Source: Chrysogorgia sp. JL179-B06 (taxonomy: Eukaryota; Cnidaria; Anthozoa; Scleralcyonacea; Chrysogorgiidae). Taken from it: 64,000 nt of DNA. This document shows positions 39,528-49,259 of this stretch, in pieces. Position numbers and translations under genes: made by a program. Numbering within the stretch: position 1 is the first letter of the stretch; every line of letters starts with the position of its first letter. Location: NCBI GenBank assembly GCA_035772405.1, contig JAYKKM010000263.1, forward strand, positions 1,317,001 through 1,381,000, given 5' to 3'. The notes under the pieces were generated by a model. The model was not told the origin of the DNA, did no database searches, and saw nothing but the letters and a program-made list of their open reading frames with translations.

Positions 39528-40480
39528 AGTAGTAGAGTGCGGGGCTTAATGGCCCTTTGAGGACGGACCTAGGTGAACTGTAAGTACCTTTCTTTTGTCT
39601 AGCCTGATTAGCATTTGGTGTATTGTTATTAAGGGAATAATTCATGAGTTATGAATAATCAACCAGCTCGTGTTCCGAAAGGCGTCCGAACCCTAGCCGA
39701 GGAAGATAAAATAGTCGAGTTGTTGGTGGGAATATTTCATATTGGCGCCATGGCTGAGCAAACGATTTGGGATGAATTGCGAAGAAATAATATCGAAATA
39801 GACAAAGCTACTTTATGTTTTTATATGAATTCATGTCTTAGGGAGCATGAAGACTTGTATGAGTATCTTGCCGTTTCAAATAAGTGGAGATAACTTACCG
39901 AATAATTTACACGATATTTACCAACAGATGGATGTTGTGCATTTTGGAAGAATTGTTGTTTATTTAACACTAGTGTCGAAAGTTAGCGATTCTTGTGACT
40001 CCGAAACAGTTCGAGAAGCTGTGGGTAGAACTGTTGAAGTTTTTAGACGCGTGACTTGGCGAAATATAAACCGAAACTGTCATGGTTTAGGCGACTGACT
40101 TGGCCGGTTTTATTAACGGCGCTGTCGTTATGGATGTTGTAAAGTTGCTAAGGCCTGGTTTGAATGAGAGTAAGACATTAAAAAGTCATTAGTCTGCTGT
40201 GCTTCAACAACTTTACGCCTGATTTGAATATTAGGTTTGAATGAGAAAAAACTCATTAAAAGGTCAATAGGTAAAGGCGAATGCGTGGGTTCGAATTCGC
40301 CTCGTCTAACGATTATAAGCCTGCGTTTTACGTTAACTAGCAATGGACGAGATTTTTGCGACTCCAATGAACTTTGTGCACGAAAGACCGATATTGCTAA
40401 AGAAACGTGGTTCAAAGGAAGTTTACGTCTATTCCGATCAGTTCTTTCAAGAGATGCGTGTATGTATCAAAGAGTTTACG
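39528..40480 (+). repeat. Left terminal inverted repeat of element B
   Basis: Matches 49,480-50,335 in inverted orientation over about 0.9 kb, with indels at the inner end. It contains the BH1-like gene and the first about 45 codons of the 40,343 gene. Its inner part (40,150-40,385) also matches the arms of the fold-back at 20-25 kb. Confidence 0.92.
39651..40098 (+). pseudogene. Terminal-repeat gene with BH1-like motif, left copy, one-base break
   Basis: The N-terminal frame (ATG 39,651) runs to 39,893. The continuation is in the next frame (39,847-40,098) because of an extra T near 39,873 compared with the right copy. Visible pieces: helical N-terminus with FHIGAMAEQTIWDEL, then IYQQMDVVHFGRIVVYLTLV, which resembles the Bcl-2 BH1 motif (F-x-x-G-x-x-(N)WGR(I/V)(V)), and SETVREAVGRTVE. 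The right copy adds a C-terminal hydrophobic tail, as in tail-anchored Bcl-2 proteins. A role in blocking apoptosis is inference only. The same segment recurs degenerately in the 20-25 kb fold-back. Confidence 0.55.
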
Positions 40481-40870
40481 GATAGAGACGGAGTCAAATT
40501 GCTAGTGGAAGGTAGAGGAATAACATTAACCGAGCCGGTATTTGAAAAAATGTTGGACCTTATACCGATGCTTGTGGAGATTGTTGAGGAGAAGGATACC
40601 TTAACTGAAGACATCAAGTTCTCGTTGTTAGAAGAAGAAGGGGCCCTGGTTAGACCGTATCTTTCTGCCAGCGATGTTAACGGCAAAACGCGATTTAATA
40701 TCGGCGTTGATAATTTCGAATGGGACCAAACGTTCGGTGGTTTAAAGCAGATCTATGATGGGAAACTCTTTTCGTTCACCGAGAAAGAGCTACCTCACGT
40801 GCAGAAAGTACTGAGAGAGATGCAACGAAAAAATGAACGAGAGAAACATTCAGAAACCACCAGACATTAA
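40343..40870 (+). CDS. PC4-like ssDNA-binding/transcription cofactor candidate
   Basis: A protein of 175 residues from ATG 40,343. Residues about 24-70 read YVYSDQFFQEMRVCIKEFTD, followed by RDGVKLLVEGRGITLTEPVFEKML. This matches the PC4/p15 pattern (V-x-I-x-(E/R)-F...DG...P/E-x-x-(K/R)GI-x-L-x-x-x-x-(W/F)-x-x-L). A second weaker half (FNIGVDNFEWDQTFGGLKQI) may be a repeat. The first about 45 codons lie inside the terminal inverted repeat. AATAAAATAAA near 40,990 could be its polyadenylation signal. If correct, it would bind ssDNA at replicating ends. Confidence 0.55.
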   Translation: MDEIFATPMNFVHERPILLKKRGSKEVYVYSDQFFQEMRVCIKEFTDRDGVKLLVEGRGITLTEPVFEKMLDLIPMLVEIVEEKDTLTEDIKFSLLEEEGALVRPYLSASDVNGKTRFNIGVDNFEWDQTFGGLKQIYDGKLFSFTEKELPHVQKVLREMQRKNEREKHSETTRH

Positions 40871-41203
40871 AAAAGCGCGCATTACGTTCAGAAGATATTG
40901 GAAGATGGTCGTTGGAGTTAAGGGAATGTGAACCATGCGTTATATTAATTTTAGTGACTGCTTTGACTACGAATAATATGTATTAGTGAATAAAATAAAA
41001 TTAAAGTGTATTTTCATCGCTTGCCTAAAGTCGATCAGACTTGTTTCCGATAATCGGTTTTTAATGAGTTTCGTCACAATGGCGAGCCACGCGAGTCCGG
41101 TCTTGTTCTATTGTCTCGCTTGCGAAGATTGTTGTTACTATAGGCAAACATTATAAAAGTAGGGGGGTTTCGTGAATATTTAATAGTTGTGTTTATTGTT
41201 ACG
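40871..41203. other. Intergenic, element B
   Basis: Holds a polyadenylation-like GAATAAAATAAAATT (about 40,988) and AT-rich sequence before the GRF gene. No other gene seen. Confidence 0.5.
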
Positions 41204-41865
41204 ATGGAGTGTCTACACGGCGAACCCGCAACTTTCGTAACAACTAAGAATGGCAAGTTTTGGCTTTGCGACAACAAGAACGAGAAAAGCTGTGAGTTTT
41301 TTTGCCCAGACCAAGATCGTGGTTATTTCGAGAATGCTCTGTTGCTGTGGCGAACAAACGGAGCTCCGCGACCAGTCTGTCACGTCCACCAGAGACCGGC
41401 TAAGATGCGAGTTGTGAAAGACGTGGCGAAATCAAATTTTGGAAGACCTTTCTTCGTCTGCTGTAGTAGAGAGAATCCTTGTTCCTTTTGGCAGTGGGGC
41501 GATCGAGTTGAAAATCCGAAACCGACATGTCAACACGGACTGATTTGTCGCGTTCGGAAAGTCAAGAAAGAGGGAAACAACCAAGGCGTTTGTTTTACTG
41601 TTGTCCAAATCAAAAAGAAACGTCGTGTGGTTTTTTTGAATGGAAACCGATTGAAGACCGCAACGAGCACCGCCATGTTGAGAAAGTTGGTTGTTTGTCT
41701 AGCAACCCACCGCAGTACAGCTACATGGTCTCCGACACAGGTCTTACGTTTCAAAGCCTGAGGGAAGATCCCAACGATGCCTTCGCTGAGTATATAGGAG
41801 AACTACCTAACTTATCGATGCCCACTAACCTAACGGAAGGATGGGTGCCTGAGGACATAAAATAA
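41204..41865 (+). pseudogene. Three-GRF zinc-finger protein, one frame break
   Basis: Starts at ATG 41,204 (a GTG upstream is in frame). Three GRF-type fingers can be seen. One is near the N-terminus (C-x-H...FWLCDNK...CEFF). The second is CHVHQRPAKM...RPFFVCCSRE...CSFWQW. The third begins CQHGLICRVRKV in the first frame and ends RRLFYCCPNQ...CGFFEW in another frame (41,527-41,865). The frame changes near 41,570-41,590. GRF fingers in NEIL3, APE2 and TOP3A bind single-stranded DNA. AATAAA at about 41,961 fits a transcript end. Confidence 0.7.
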
Positions 41866-42419
41866 TTATTTTAGACAACAATTAGGCTGACGAACACAAA
41901 AAGACAGAACTCTGAGACTGTGTGATATTTGTAAGAACCAAAACGTGTAAATACCTTAAACAATAAAGTAAATTCAAACTGTTAAAATTGTTGTTGTTTT
42001 TTGGTATTTTTTTTCTTTCTTTCTGCGTACTGGCAAATAAAGTTTCTTCGTCGGAACTTTCGAGGTCCCGAAGGGCAAAAGCGTGGGTCGTTGCTAAGGC
42101 CTGATCTGAATATTACGTCCTGAATTTGAATATTGCTTAATTATATGTTTGAATGGAAAACTCATTAAAAGGTCATCAGGGTTTGCGTGGGTTCAGCGAC
42201 GGCTAACGATATTGTGACGACGAAACAATTATAAGGAATTGTCCATATAGGAATTGTCTATATCCTTAAAACACCTAGTCGTGTTTCACCTCGACTCATT
42301 TCTCACCATTGCTTGACATGTCAAGATGGGTCAGTATCTTATAACTTGTGTTCATGTAGTAATAAAGCTATTACTAAATCGTTCTTACGTACGGCTTCTC
42401 TTCGTCCAAAGAATCATGA
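41866..42419. other. Intergenic with an internal copy of terminal-repeat sequence
   Basis: 42,095-42,225 (GTTGCTAAGGCCTGATCTGA...ACTCATTAAAAGGTCAT...GCGTGGGTTC) is a degenerate copy of the inner terminal repeat (40,145-40,300). This points to an internal rearrangement where polymerase genes would be expected. Confidence 0.6.
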
Positions 42420-42960
42420 GGGCGTTTAGGTGTGCATTTGGGGTGTTCGTAAGAAGATGGGGCGCTTGGGGTGTTTGGGGGTGCATTTGGTGTTTCCGGG
42501 GTATTTGGGAGGTGCATTCGGGGTGTTCGTAAGGAGATGGGGCGCTTGGGGGCATTTGGGGGTGCATTCGGGGTGTTCGTAAGGAGATGGGGCGCTTGGG
42601 GTGTTTGGGGGGGGTGCATTTGGTGTTTCCGGGGTGTTTGGGGGTGCATTCGGGGTGTTCGTAAGGAGATGGGGCGCTTGGGGTGTTTCGGGGGCGTATT
42701 TGGTGTTTCCGGGGCATTTGGGGTGCATTCGGGGTGTTCGTAGGGAGATGCGGGCGTTTGGGGTATTTGCGGGGTGCATTTGGTGTTTCCGGGGCATTTG
42801 GGGTGCATTCGGGGTGTTCGTAGGGAGATGCGGGCGTTTGGGGTATTTGCGGGGTGCTTTCGGGGTGTTCGTAGGGAGATGCGGGCGTTTGGGGTATTTG
42901 CGGGGTGCTTTAGATTGTGCGTTGGGGGGGGGGGGGGGGGCGTTTGGGGTGTTGGGGTAT
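42420..42960 (+). repeat. GC-rich minisatellite in element B
   Basis: Degenerate units of about 40-60 bp made of GGTGCATTCGGGGTGTTCGT and AGGAGATGGGGCGCTTGGGG, ending in a G13 run at about 42,927. Long frames on both strands are shadows. It is strongly G-rich on the plus strand, in contrast to the AT-rich surroundings. Confidence 0.92.
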
Positions 42961-43023
42961 TTTCGGGGTGATCAGATTAGGTATCCTATAAAATTAAAAT
43001 AATTGAGAAAATAGTTTCATTTC

Positions 43024-43959
43024 ATGTTCAGTCGTGAGTCAGAGAACATGTCTCATCAGTGTGGCACTTGTGGAAAGACTTTGTCAAGAAAAGAACACCT
43101 TCACCGCCATATGAACAACGTTCATGGTAAAAAGATCTCCTCTCAACCAATCTCTTCCGTTGGATTATTCGTCGCATCAAGTAATAGCGCTAACCATCAG
43201 AAATTATTTCATTCTGAAGTCACAGACAAGCAACCGGATATGGCTTCCTACGATAGAAGAACGACACATCTCCCGTTTACTAGTGCTGTATCAAACTCGC
43301 TAAACTCAAACCAAAGCCGAACGTATTCCATTCAATTAACACACCCGTTTGGACTTATGGTCTCTGGAGGAACCAAGACAGGAAAAACAACGTTTGTCAA
43401 AACATTGTTAGCGAACGCTCAAGTGATGATCGATCCTCCACCTGAAAATATTGTTTACTTTTATTCCGAATATCAGGAATCCTTTGCTCAAATAGAGACC
43501 CTAGTTTCCGGTATTCAGTTTGTTCAAGGTCTACCTGATTCCATGTTGGATTCTATTAACCCCAAGATAAGGAATTTATTTATCATTGACGACATGATGG
43601 GGGAAAAGGATGCTATCATTGCTAAATTATTTACGAAAAAGTCGCATCATGGAAACCTTAGTGTCATCTATATCGTACAGAATATGTTTCATCAAAGCAA
43701 AGATCATCGAACTATATCTCTTAACGCCAGTTATCTGGTTCTAACTAAGAACGTCCGTGATGCCAGCCAAGTGATCCACCTAGCCAAACAGTTGTACCCA
43801 AGCAATACCAAATTTTTTCAGCAAGCTTACCAGATGGCAACAAAAGAGCCGTATTCTTACATATTTGTTGACCTAACACCAACATGTCCCAATGAAATAC
43901 GACTTCGATCCGGAATCTTCCCGACAGACACTCATTACGTCTACCAACCTCGCGCATAA
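43024..43959 (+). CDS. Packaging ATPase with N-terminal C2H2 finger
   Basis: A protein of 311 residues. A classical C2H2 finger occupies 13-34 (CGTCGKTLSRKEHLHRHMNN). A linker of about 75 residues leads to an FtsK/HerA-A32-like ATPase: Walker A GGTKTGKT at 115-122, Walker B LFIIDD at 185-190, and SVIYIVQNMFHQSKDHRTIS as sensor region. It is longer than element A's ATPase because of the finger. Intact. It is the first gene of the rightward late block. Confidence 0.93.
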   Translation: MFSRESENMSHQCGTCGKTLSRKEHLHRHMNNVHGKKISSQPISSVGLFVASSNSANHQKLFHSEVTDKQPDMASYDRRTTHLPFTSAVSNSLNSNQSRTYSIQLTHPFGLMVSGGTKTGKTTFVKTLLANAQVMIDPPPENIVYFYSEYQESFAQIETLVSGIQFVQGLPDSMLDSINPKIRNLFIIDDMMGEKDAIIAKLFTKKSHHGNLSVIYIVQNMFHQSKDHRTISLNASYLVLTKNVRDASQVIHLAKQLYPSNTKFFQQAYQMATKEPYSYIFVDLTPTCPNEIRLRSGIFPTDTHYVYQPRA

Positions 43960-43994
43960 AAACATAGGGCAGTCAAAGGTGTATTCATTTGAGG

Positions 43995-44324
43995 ATGTCC
44001 CGCCGTGTGAGAAGGAACCACGATGTTTTAAAAGTATTGGCCAAGTGTAAACCTTCCATGCGAAAAGCGATCATAAAAGCTGCAGATACAGATTTATTGG
44101 AAGCCATAACCGAGTGCCTATTGAACATTTGCCGTGAAACGATTAAAATCAGTCCAAAAACGTATAAAAAGCTTACACCATACTCAGATCACATTGAGGC
44201 TGTTGCTGATAAGAGAAACCCGATCACGAAAAGAAGGAGGGTTATTCTACAAAACGGAGACGGATTCTTACCTTTTCTACTCGCTCCTGTCTTAGAACAA
44301 TTGGCGAGATTTCTAACCAAATAA
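43995..44324 (+). CDS. Small basic conserved Polinton protein (minor core/capsid candidate)
   Basis: A protein of 109 residues from ATG 43,995 (TTG 43,989 upstream in frame). RRVRRNHDVLKVLAKCKPSM starts a helical basic domain, and a GFLPFLLAPVLEQLARFL amphipathic C-terminus closes it. Proteins of this layout (RRN-x-x-VLK...AKCKPKMR...GGFL..LL-x-PVL) lie next to the ATPase and capsid genes in many animal Polintons; the C-terminus could be membrane-active. Its stop overlaps the next ATG by one base. Confidence 0.75.
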   Translation: MSRRVRRNHDVLKVLAKCKPSMRKAIIKAADTDLLEAITECLLNICRETIKISPKTYKKLTPYSDHIEAVADKRNPITKRRRVILQNGDGFLPFLLAPVLEQLARFLTK

Positions 44325-45050
44325 TGGAGCATGTCAAAAGACTGGTTCTGGTCCCTGAACACATGACTACAAAGAAACCCTTGGTTCTTCCACTGACTGC
44401 TCAAGTGAACCAGTTGGACTCGGAAATGGCCAATTTGCTGCAACGTCAAGATATAACACAAGACGATAAAGTGAAGTTGTATAATCAGACCTTTCAACGC
44501 TATCTCAATTATTATGACAAACGAATGCATCGGCCTGTTCCTGTAAGTATTGCCCACACCCAACCTATCGCAGCAGAAGAAACAGACCCCGAACCTTCAA
44601 CAGAGACAATGCCTGAACCACCTGGAGAAATCGAGAGTGATATCATAGAAAGTGTACCATCCACGATGAAATCAAGAGCTGCACAACTGATAAAGAAGAT
44701 AAAAGAAAATAAAGATGTGGTTGGTTGCAACGATCAAGGGCAGATTGTTTTTGAAGGAAGAAACTATTCCGGGTACTAACGTCATTGATTTAGTCAACGA
44801 TACTCTGCGCCAAAGAAAGAATTTCAACCCTGCAGGATGGCAACTGTTCGCAAAAGCTTTAGGACGTTTGAATGTACCCGAAGGAATCGTCAGAAACGAA
44901 GAGCGTCTACATTTGGTGAAGGAATATAGGAACAAGCCTTCATCTGCTTCTAGCGACCCCCCTCTGACGCCCTCACTACAGTTTCCAGGGGAACCAATGA
45001 AACCAAGAAAGAAACGTAGAAACAAAAATCCATATAAATGGCATTCATAA
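44324..45050 (+). pseudogene. Conserved Polinton protein of unknown role, one frame break
   Basis: Frame 1 (44,324-44,779) starts MEHVKRLVLVPEHM and has a Pro/Glu-rich linker and a lysine-rich helix. Frame 2 (to 45,050) holds IPGTNVIDLVNDTLRQRKNF and NPAGWQLFAKALGRLNVPEG, then a basic tail. These two halves are typically one protein in animal Polintons. The shift equals one base near 44,765 in an A-rich context. AATAAA at about 45,075 follows. Confidence 0.65.
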
Positions 45051-45113
45051 TCTTTTTTTGTAAACATTTTATTGAATAAATATTTTTTACAATTATAACG
45101 TGTCTTTTTATTC

Positions 45114-45575
45114 TTACACAAAATACCATTTACGTATAAAATTACGAACTAATGTATCGTTCCACTCCTTTTGATCAGTAAACATGCTAACAATAGTTGA
45201 CATGGGAATATTTCTACTTCGATGTAAAGCATAAAATAAACAGTATTGTCCACACACACGAGACCACGGTGACTGTAAAGTCTTTTCATTCCAAGTAAAT
45301 GTACTGCTATGATCTTGTAGAAAGGTTTGAAAGTTTCTGCTGTAAAATTCTGGGCTTTGTCCATAAGAGTCGAATAATTCGCCTTTTCCATCCGATGTGA
45401 TGTAAATAGCTACCCAATGTGTACCTGGTCCATCGCTGGTATCCACGTTTATGATAAAACCTCTAGGTCTTTTCTGTATCTGACTTGGTAAATGATCCGA
45501 GGGTAAAACATCGGTAAACACTGATTTGGCATATGGATCACTTTGTAAGACACGTAGCAGTTGACGTGTGTTCAT
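45114..45575 (-). CDS. Adenain-like maturation cysteine protease
   Basis: Cleaves capsid and core precursors during virion maturation. It has 153 residues from ATG 45,575 (a GTG six codons upstream would overlap the capsid gene). Triad by alignment with adenovirus protease: His53 in GTHWVAI, Asp69 in ELFDSYG (Glu in adenain), Cys108 in SRVCGQYC, with Gln101 for the oxyanion hole. All are present. It is about 50 residues shorter than adenovirus protease, normal for Polintons. It is convergent with the 44,324 gene, with polyadenylation signals on both strands between them. Confidence 0.93.
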   Translation of the reverse strand: MNTRQLLRVLQSDPYAKSVFTDVLPSDHLPSQIQKRPRGFIINVDTSDGPGTHWVAIYITSDGKGELFDSYGQSPEFYSRNFQTFLQDHSSTFTWNEKTLQSPWSRVCGQYCLFYALHRSRNIPMSTIVSMFTDQKEWNDTLVRNFIRKWYFV

Positions 45576-45576
45576 T

Positions 45577-46923
45577 TTAGCTTCTGAAGTCACTTAGCAC
45601 GTTACGGCTGGCATCAATCTCGATAAGATTTTGAAATTCTCCAAGCACCACGATATTTATAGCCCCAGTTAGAGCCGTACCGAACTTGCATTCTAGGGAG
45701 ACGTTCCCATCCCTGATAGGTTGAAAATGATCTCCAACACATAGATCAGCTGTTAAATCAAACACGTACAGGGTATATCCATTTCCATACTCGTCTCGAG
45801 TAATACCGTTGCCTTGATTCTGAAACATCTTGTTGGTACCAGCATACAGCGTTTGGAATGCTGAAACATAGTTGGTCCCTGTTGCTCCGGCGAACTTTAG
45901 GTGAAGTGGTTTGCCAGGCCGGTGTTCTCCATTCACTGATAATGCAAGAAATGTTGTGTCGTAGTTCTTAAAATTGAAAGGATTCTTGTTATAAACTCCG
46001 TTATAAGCATCTGCATCCACCATCCCAATCACGACTCTATCGGGAAGAAGTCCTTGGAATATATTCTGTTGATCTCCAGACATGTTTCCCGTTGGTACGG
46101 AGAACACTTTGCAGTTTACACGATTAATAGGGTACTTGGCTGTGATATGTTGAAGGGCCTGGGTATGACCTAGCATTGTAGTGGACGAAACGTTAACACG
46201 GCGAGCGCGAAACACGCATTCTTCCAGAACCACTTTAAAACCAGGAGCTTCTGCTGATGAAACCAGGCAAAAGGGAGCTCTTGATCTCACTAGCTTGAGC
46301 TTGATCGGAACAGCACCAAGAATATATCGTTCTTGCGCGAACAGATCCGAATGAATTCTTCCTTCCATCGCCACAGACTTGCTTAGGCTTGTATGTGCGT
46401 GACGTTCCTTTAATCCTTTGTTCGCATCGGCAACTTCTGCTAGTGGATTGACGGCATCCATCCGTCCAGCCTGGTCTTTGTAGAACAACGCTGATGTTAA
46501 GTGAGACGATTTAGCGTCTTTGCTAAAGTTCAATACAGTTTCTATATATGCTCGGTAGGGATACGAAGTGGTTGAGGGTGTGACCAGTTTGTTGTTCAGA
46601 TAAACTTCCACTTGAGAAAATAAGGCATGCAGCCATAAATTAACAGGACCCACTTGGGCGGTGTCAGGTAAGTTAGTTTCATCTCCATTCGTTATCTTTG
46701 CTTTTACGTGAAGGTAACTGTTTGCCAAATCGGTGTAGACATCAGAATTTGCAGCACAGAGAAACTCGATAGTGTCCGAAGTTCCAATGCTAGAAAGAGG
46801 ATCGATGTCTTCCCAAAATCCTTTATTCATTTCAACTTGAGTGTCAGGAACAGAAAATAAGTCCAGTTCAGATTTTCCACAGGAACAGGAATCTTTACGT
46901 AAAGTCTCGTAGCCTTGTGCCAT
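45577..46923 (-). CDS. Major capsid protein, F54H12.2/Polinton hexon type
   Basis: Double jelly-roll capsid protein of 448 residues. The opening acidic segment and FSVPDTQVEMNKGFWEDIDP, then EFLCAANSDVYTDLANSYLH, are the conserved start of the animal Polinton hexon often annotated as uncharacterised protein F54H12.2. FSQVEVYLNNKLV follows. The last strands end in INIVVLGEFQNLIEIDASRN. It is intact and of normal length. It lies between protease and basic protein, sharing one base with the latter. Confidence 0.93.
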   Translation of the reverse strand: MAQGYETLRKDSCSCGKSELDLFSVPDTQVEMNKGFWEDIDPLSSIGTSDTIEFLCAANSDVYTDLANSYLHVKAKITNGDETNLPDTAQVGPVNLWLHALFSQVEVYLNNKLVTPSTTSYPYRAYIETVLNFSKDAKSSHLTSALFYKDQAGRMDAVNPLAEVADANKGLKERHAHTSLSKSVAMEGRIHSDLFAQERYILGAVPIKLKLVRSRAPFCLVSSAEAPGFKVVLEECVFRARRVNVSSTTMLGHTQALQHITAKYPINRVNCKVFSVPTGNMSGDQQNIFQGLLPDRVVIGMVDADAYNGVYNKNPFNFKNYDTTFLALSVNGEHRPGKPLHLKFAGATGTNYVSAFQTLYAGTNKMFQNQGNGITRDEYGNGYTLYVFDLTADLCVGDHFQPIRDGNVSLECKFGTALTGAINIVVLGEFQNLIEIDASRNVLSDFRS

Positions 46924-47369
46924 TATTTAAGAAAAGTAGGTTTTTCTTGAGATGTTTTCCGCCTCTTGGTCTGTGAGCGACTGGTAGATTTCGATGAGGC
47001 ATTGGTTTTTAAGGATGCGTTGCGTTTGCGACCGCCTCCTGATTGGTTACTCATCAGTTGTTTAGCACCCTGCCGAGCTATATCTTTGACGACTGCGACA
47101 CCACGACCTTTGACAGCTTGCTTCACACTTTTCCCGGCCAGAACATCTTGACCGACATCTGTCGCCACTTGCAGAGCTCTCTTTCCAATCGCTTGTACTC
47201 CTCGTTTTACCAGAGGTATTGCATATCGGGCAATACTTTTAAAGAAACTTCCAATACCGTAGCCTCTTTGAATCCGTGCACCTCTAAAACCAGATAGACT
47301 TCCACCTCGTTGTCCTCGTAAATAATATTGTTGAAACTGCTTTGCATCTGGAACGATTCTAGCTCTCAT
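46923..47369 (-). CDS. Basic virion core/minor capsid protein (adenovirus pX/pVI-like role)
   Basis: A protein of 148 residues, strongly basic. GYGIGSFFKSIARYAIPLVK gives an amphipathic membrane-active helix; GRG and GGGRKRN patches and a lysine/serine-rich tail suit DNA binding. GG-x-x-x-G-like sites (RGGSLSGFRG) may be protease cleavage sites. The same gene sits between capsid and penton in many Polintons. Confidence 0.82.
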   Translation of the reverse strand: MRARIVPDAKQFQQYYLRGQRGGSLSGFRGARIQRGYGIGSFFKSIARYAIPLVKRGVQAIGKRALQVATDVGQDVLAGKSVKQAVKGRGVAVVKDIARQGAKQLMSNQSGGGRKRNASLKTNASSKSTSRSQTKRRKTSQEKPTFLK

Positions 47370-47371
47370 CT

Positions 47372-48082
47372 TTAAATAAAATACGGTGATCTGCTCTGTT
47401 TAAAGTGAAGTGTCACGATGGACTTCCCGAAACCAAATGACACGTTTTCGTTTTTGTCGTCCTTTATATCTATTTCGATCGTCTCGAATGATTTCACCTT
47501 CAGGGGGACATATTGTAAGTTGCGAAAACTAACGTTAACATTTTCCCCGTATTTTCCTTTCGTATTCACAATTCGTAGAAGAGGCACTTTGACATCGCCG
47601 ACAAATTGTGCATCCACCACATTTGTGTAGAGGTAAATAGATGCAAAACCTGCGTTTATATCTGCTACGTAGGGACTCGTTGTTTTCTTCGTAATCACTG
47701 TATCCTGCTCGAATCCTAAAGCCGTTGCGATATCACCCGAGAACCATACCATTGCGCCTTTTTTCACATCGACTATCACTTTGAGCGTATTTTTATTATA
47801 TGTAAACTTGATCTTAGCTTGTCCTTCTTTCGTCATGCAATGGTTTAAATCTTTAACCAGGTTTGTAACACTGTTGTATTGTGTGCCTTGAAGGATGCCC
47901 ACTTCATCTGGACCTGTGCCAATGATGTTGTAGAGAAAGGTTTGCTGATTGCCTTCGCGTATCGTGCATGTATGAGGATAATTAAACTCGGAAAGGGCTA
48001 CTTCCCAGTCCCCTGTCAGCTCTAACGTTTCCGCTAGCTTCACTTTAAAATTCGCTACCGTATTATCAGGGAAATATTTCAT
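47372..48082 (-). CDS. Penton (single jelly-roll vertex protein)
   Basis: A protein of 236 residues. MKYFPDNTVANFKVKLAETL, then the WEVALSEFNYPHT strand, ALGFEQDTVI and the final VSFGFGKSIVTLHFK are typical of animal Polinton penton proteins. Intact. Start ATG 48,082 lies two genes downstream of the integrase in transcription direction. Confidence 0.88.
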   Translation of the reverse strand: MKYFPDNTVANFKVKLAETLELTGDWEVALSEFNYPHTCTIREGNQQTFLYNIIGTGPDEVGILQGTQYNSVTNLVKDLNHCMTKEGQAKIKFTYNKNTLKVIVDVKKGAMVWFSGDIATALGFEQDTVITKKTTSPYVADINAGFASIYLYTNVVDAQFVGDVKVPLLRIVNTKGKYGENVNVSFRNLQYVPLKVKSFETIEIDIKDDKNENVSFGFGKSIVTLHFKQSRSPYFI

Positions 48083-48175
48083 AGAACTATATTACTTGGG
48101 AGCGTCAGATAAAACTGTGTTGCCATCTCGATGAGTAAGACACAAATGAACACAAGTTATAAGATTCACACACTT

Positions 48176-49259
48176 TTATTTCGAAATATGTTTTACATTA
48201 TCAGCCGGTACCCAAGAATTAAAATCATTTGAGTAACCTAACCATTTTAGAAGATATTCTTTGTGTTTACCACGCATGCGAGACTTAATCACATTTTCTA
48301 CTCTAAAAAAGTCAGTGTCTTTCTTGATAATGCTTTGCAACTCTTGTTCGTAAAATGTTCCCTCTAACTCCTCGTCGTGATAATCGGATATTTTATACAC
48401 TGGTGGTCTTCTAGGTATACGCTTCGTTATGGTGAAAACTTCTTCGGTCCAGCTGGGTAAGTAACCTTTCTTGAATGTTCGTCTGGCTTTGCTGATTCGC
48501 ACTTGATCACCCACGTTAAATTTATACTTGATGGGCGCGCTTGACTCGTGTCCGTACAATCGTTGCCACACCATGCTTTCATTCTCGTGATTCACATCAG
48601 CTGGTTTCATTCCAATACTCCGATGTCGCGAATGGTTTATAGGAATACACCAACTTTTGTAGCACATCCATATACTTTACTGTATTCTTAGCTGTAAAAT
48701 ATTTCCACATCTTTCCCTTAAGCGTTCGATTGAATCGTTCCACAATAGACGCTTTGGTGTCGTTGTGCGTGGTGAAAAACCAAATATTGTAATCTTTCAA
48801 AAGCTTCTGAAATGGTCTGTTGGTAAATTCAGTTCCTTTATCGGTATGAAGTTTCTCGGGACGTCTGCCTTTCTTACATATCTTCTTAAAGGCTTTAATC
48901 AGATTTTCTCCGGACTTTGTTTTCAATGGTTCTACCCACGCATACTTGGATAAGACATCAATGACAGTTAACATGTATTTATAGTCATTGTTTGCTTTAC
49001 TCAACGAATCCATAATGACCAGATCAGCCTCCCACATTTCGTCCATTGCTCCGACAATAACTCTATTTCTCTTAAAACGATGTCGTACTGGTTTATGCAA
49101 AGTATATGTGTCTTGTTGTTTTAACCAGGTTTTTATCTCGTTTCGCGATAGTTTAAATTTCCCGTCATTTTTTACGACACGGTAAATAGCATCGACGCCG
49201 CCAAAACTTGCCGGACTTTCTGGGCTGTAATACAGATCGTGGAGATACTGTTCCGCCAT
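48176..49259 (-). pseudogene. DDE integrase with chromodomain, one frame break
   Basis: Starts at ATG 49,259. Catalytic motifs are all present: WEADLVIMD, HTDKGTEF and SIVERFNRTLK. The first frame ends at 48,597. The second (to 48,176) holds SH3-like VGDQVRISKARRTFKKGYLP and a chromodomain (FRVENVIKSRMRGKHKEYLL, then KWLGYSNDFNSWVP). An extra A in an AAA run near 48,628 separates them. A minus-strand AATAAA lies just past the stop. The break may be real decay or a consensus error. Confidence 0.88.

Noticed and set aside
42374..43002. Several frames on both strands at 42.4-43.0 kb
   Set aside because: All follow the G-rich minisatellite periodicity; none shows a domain.
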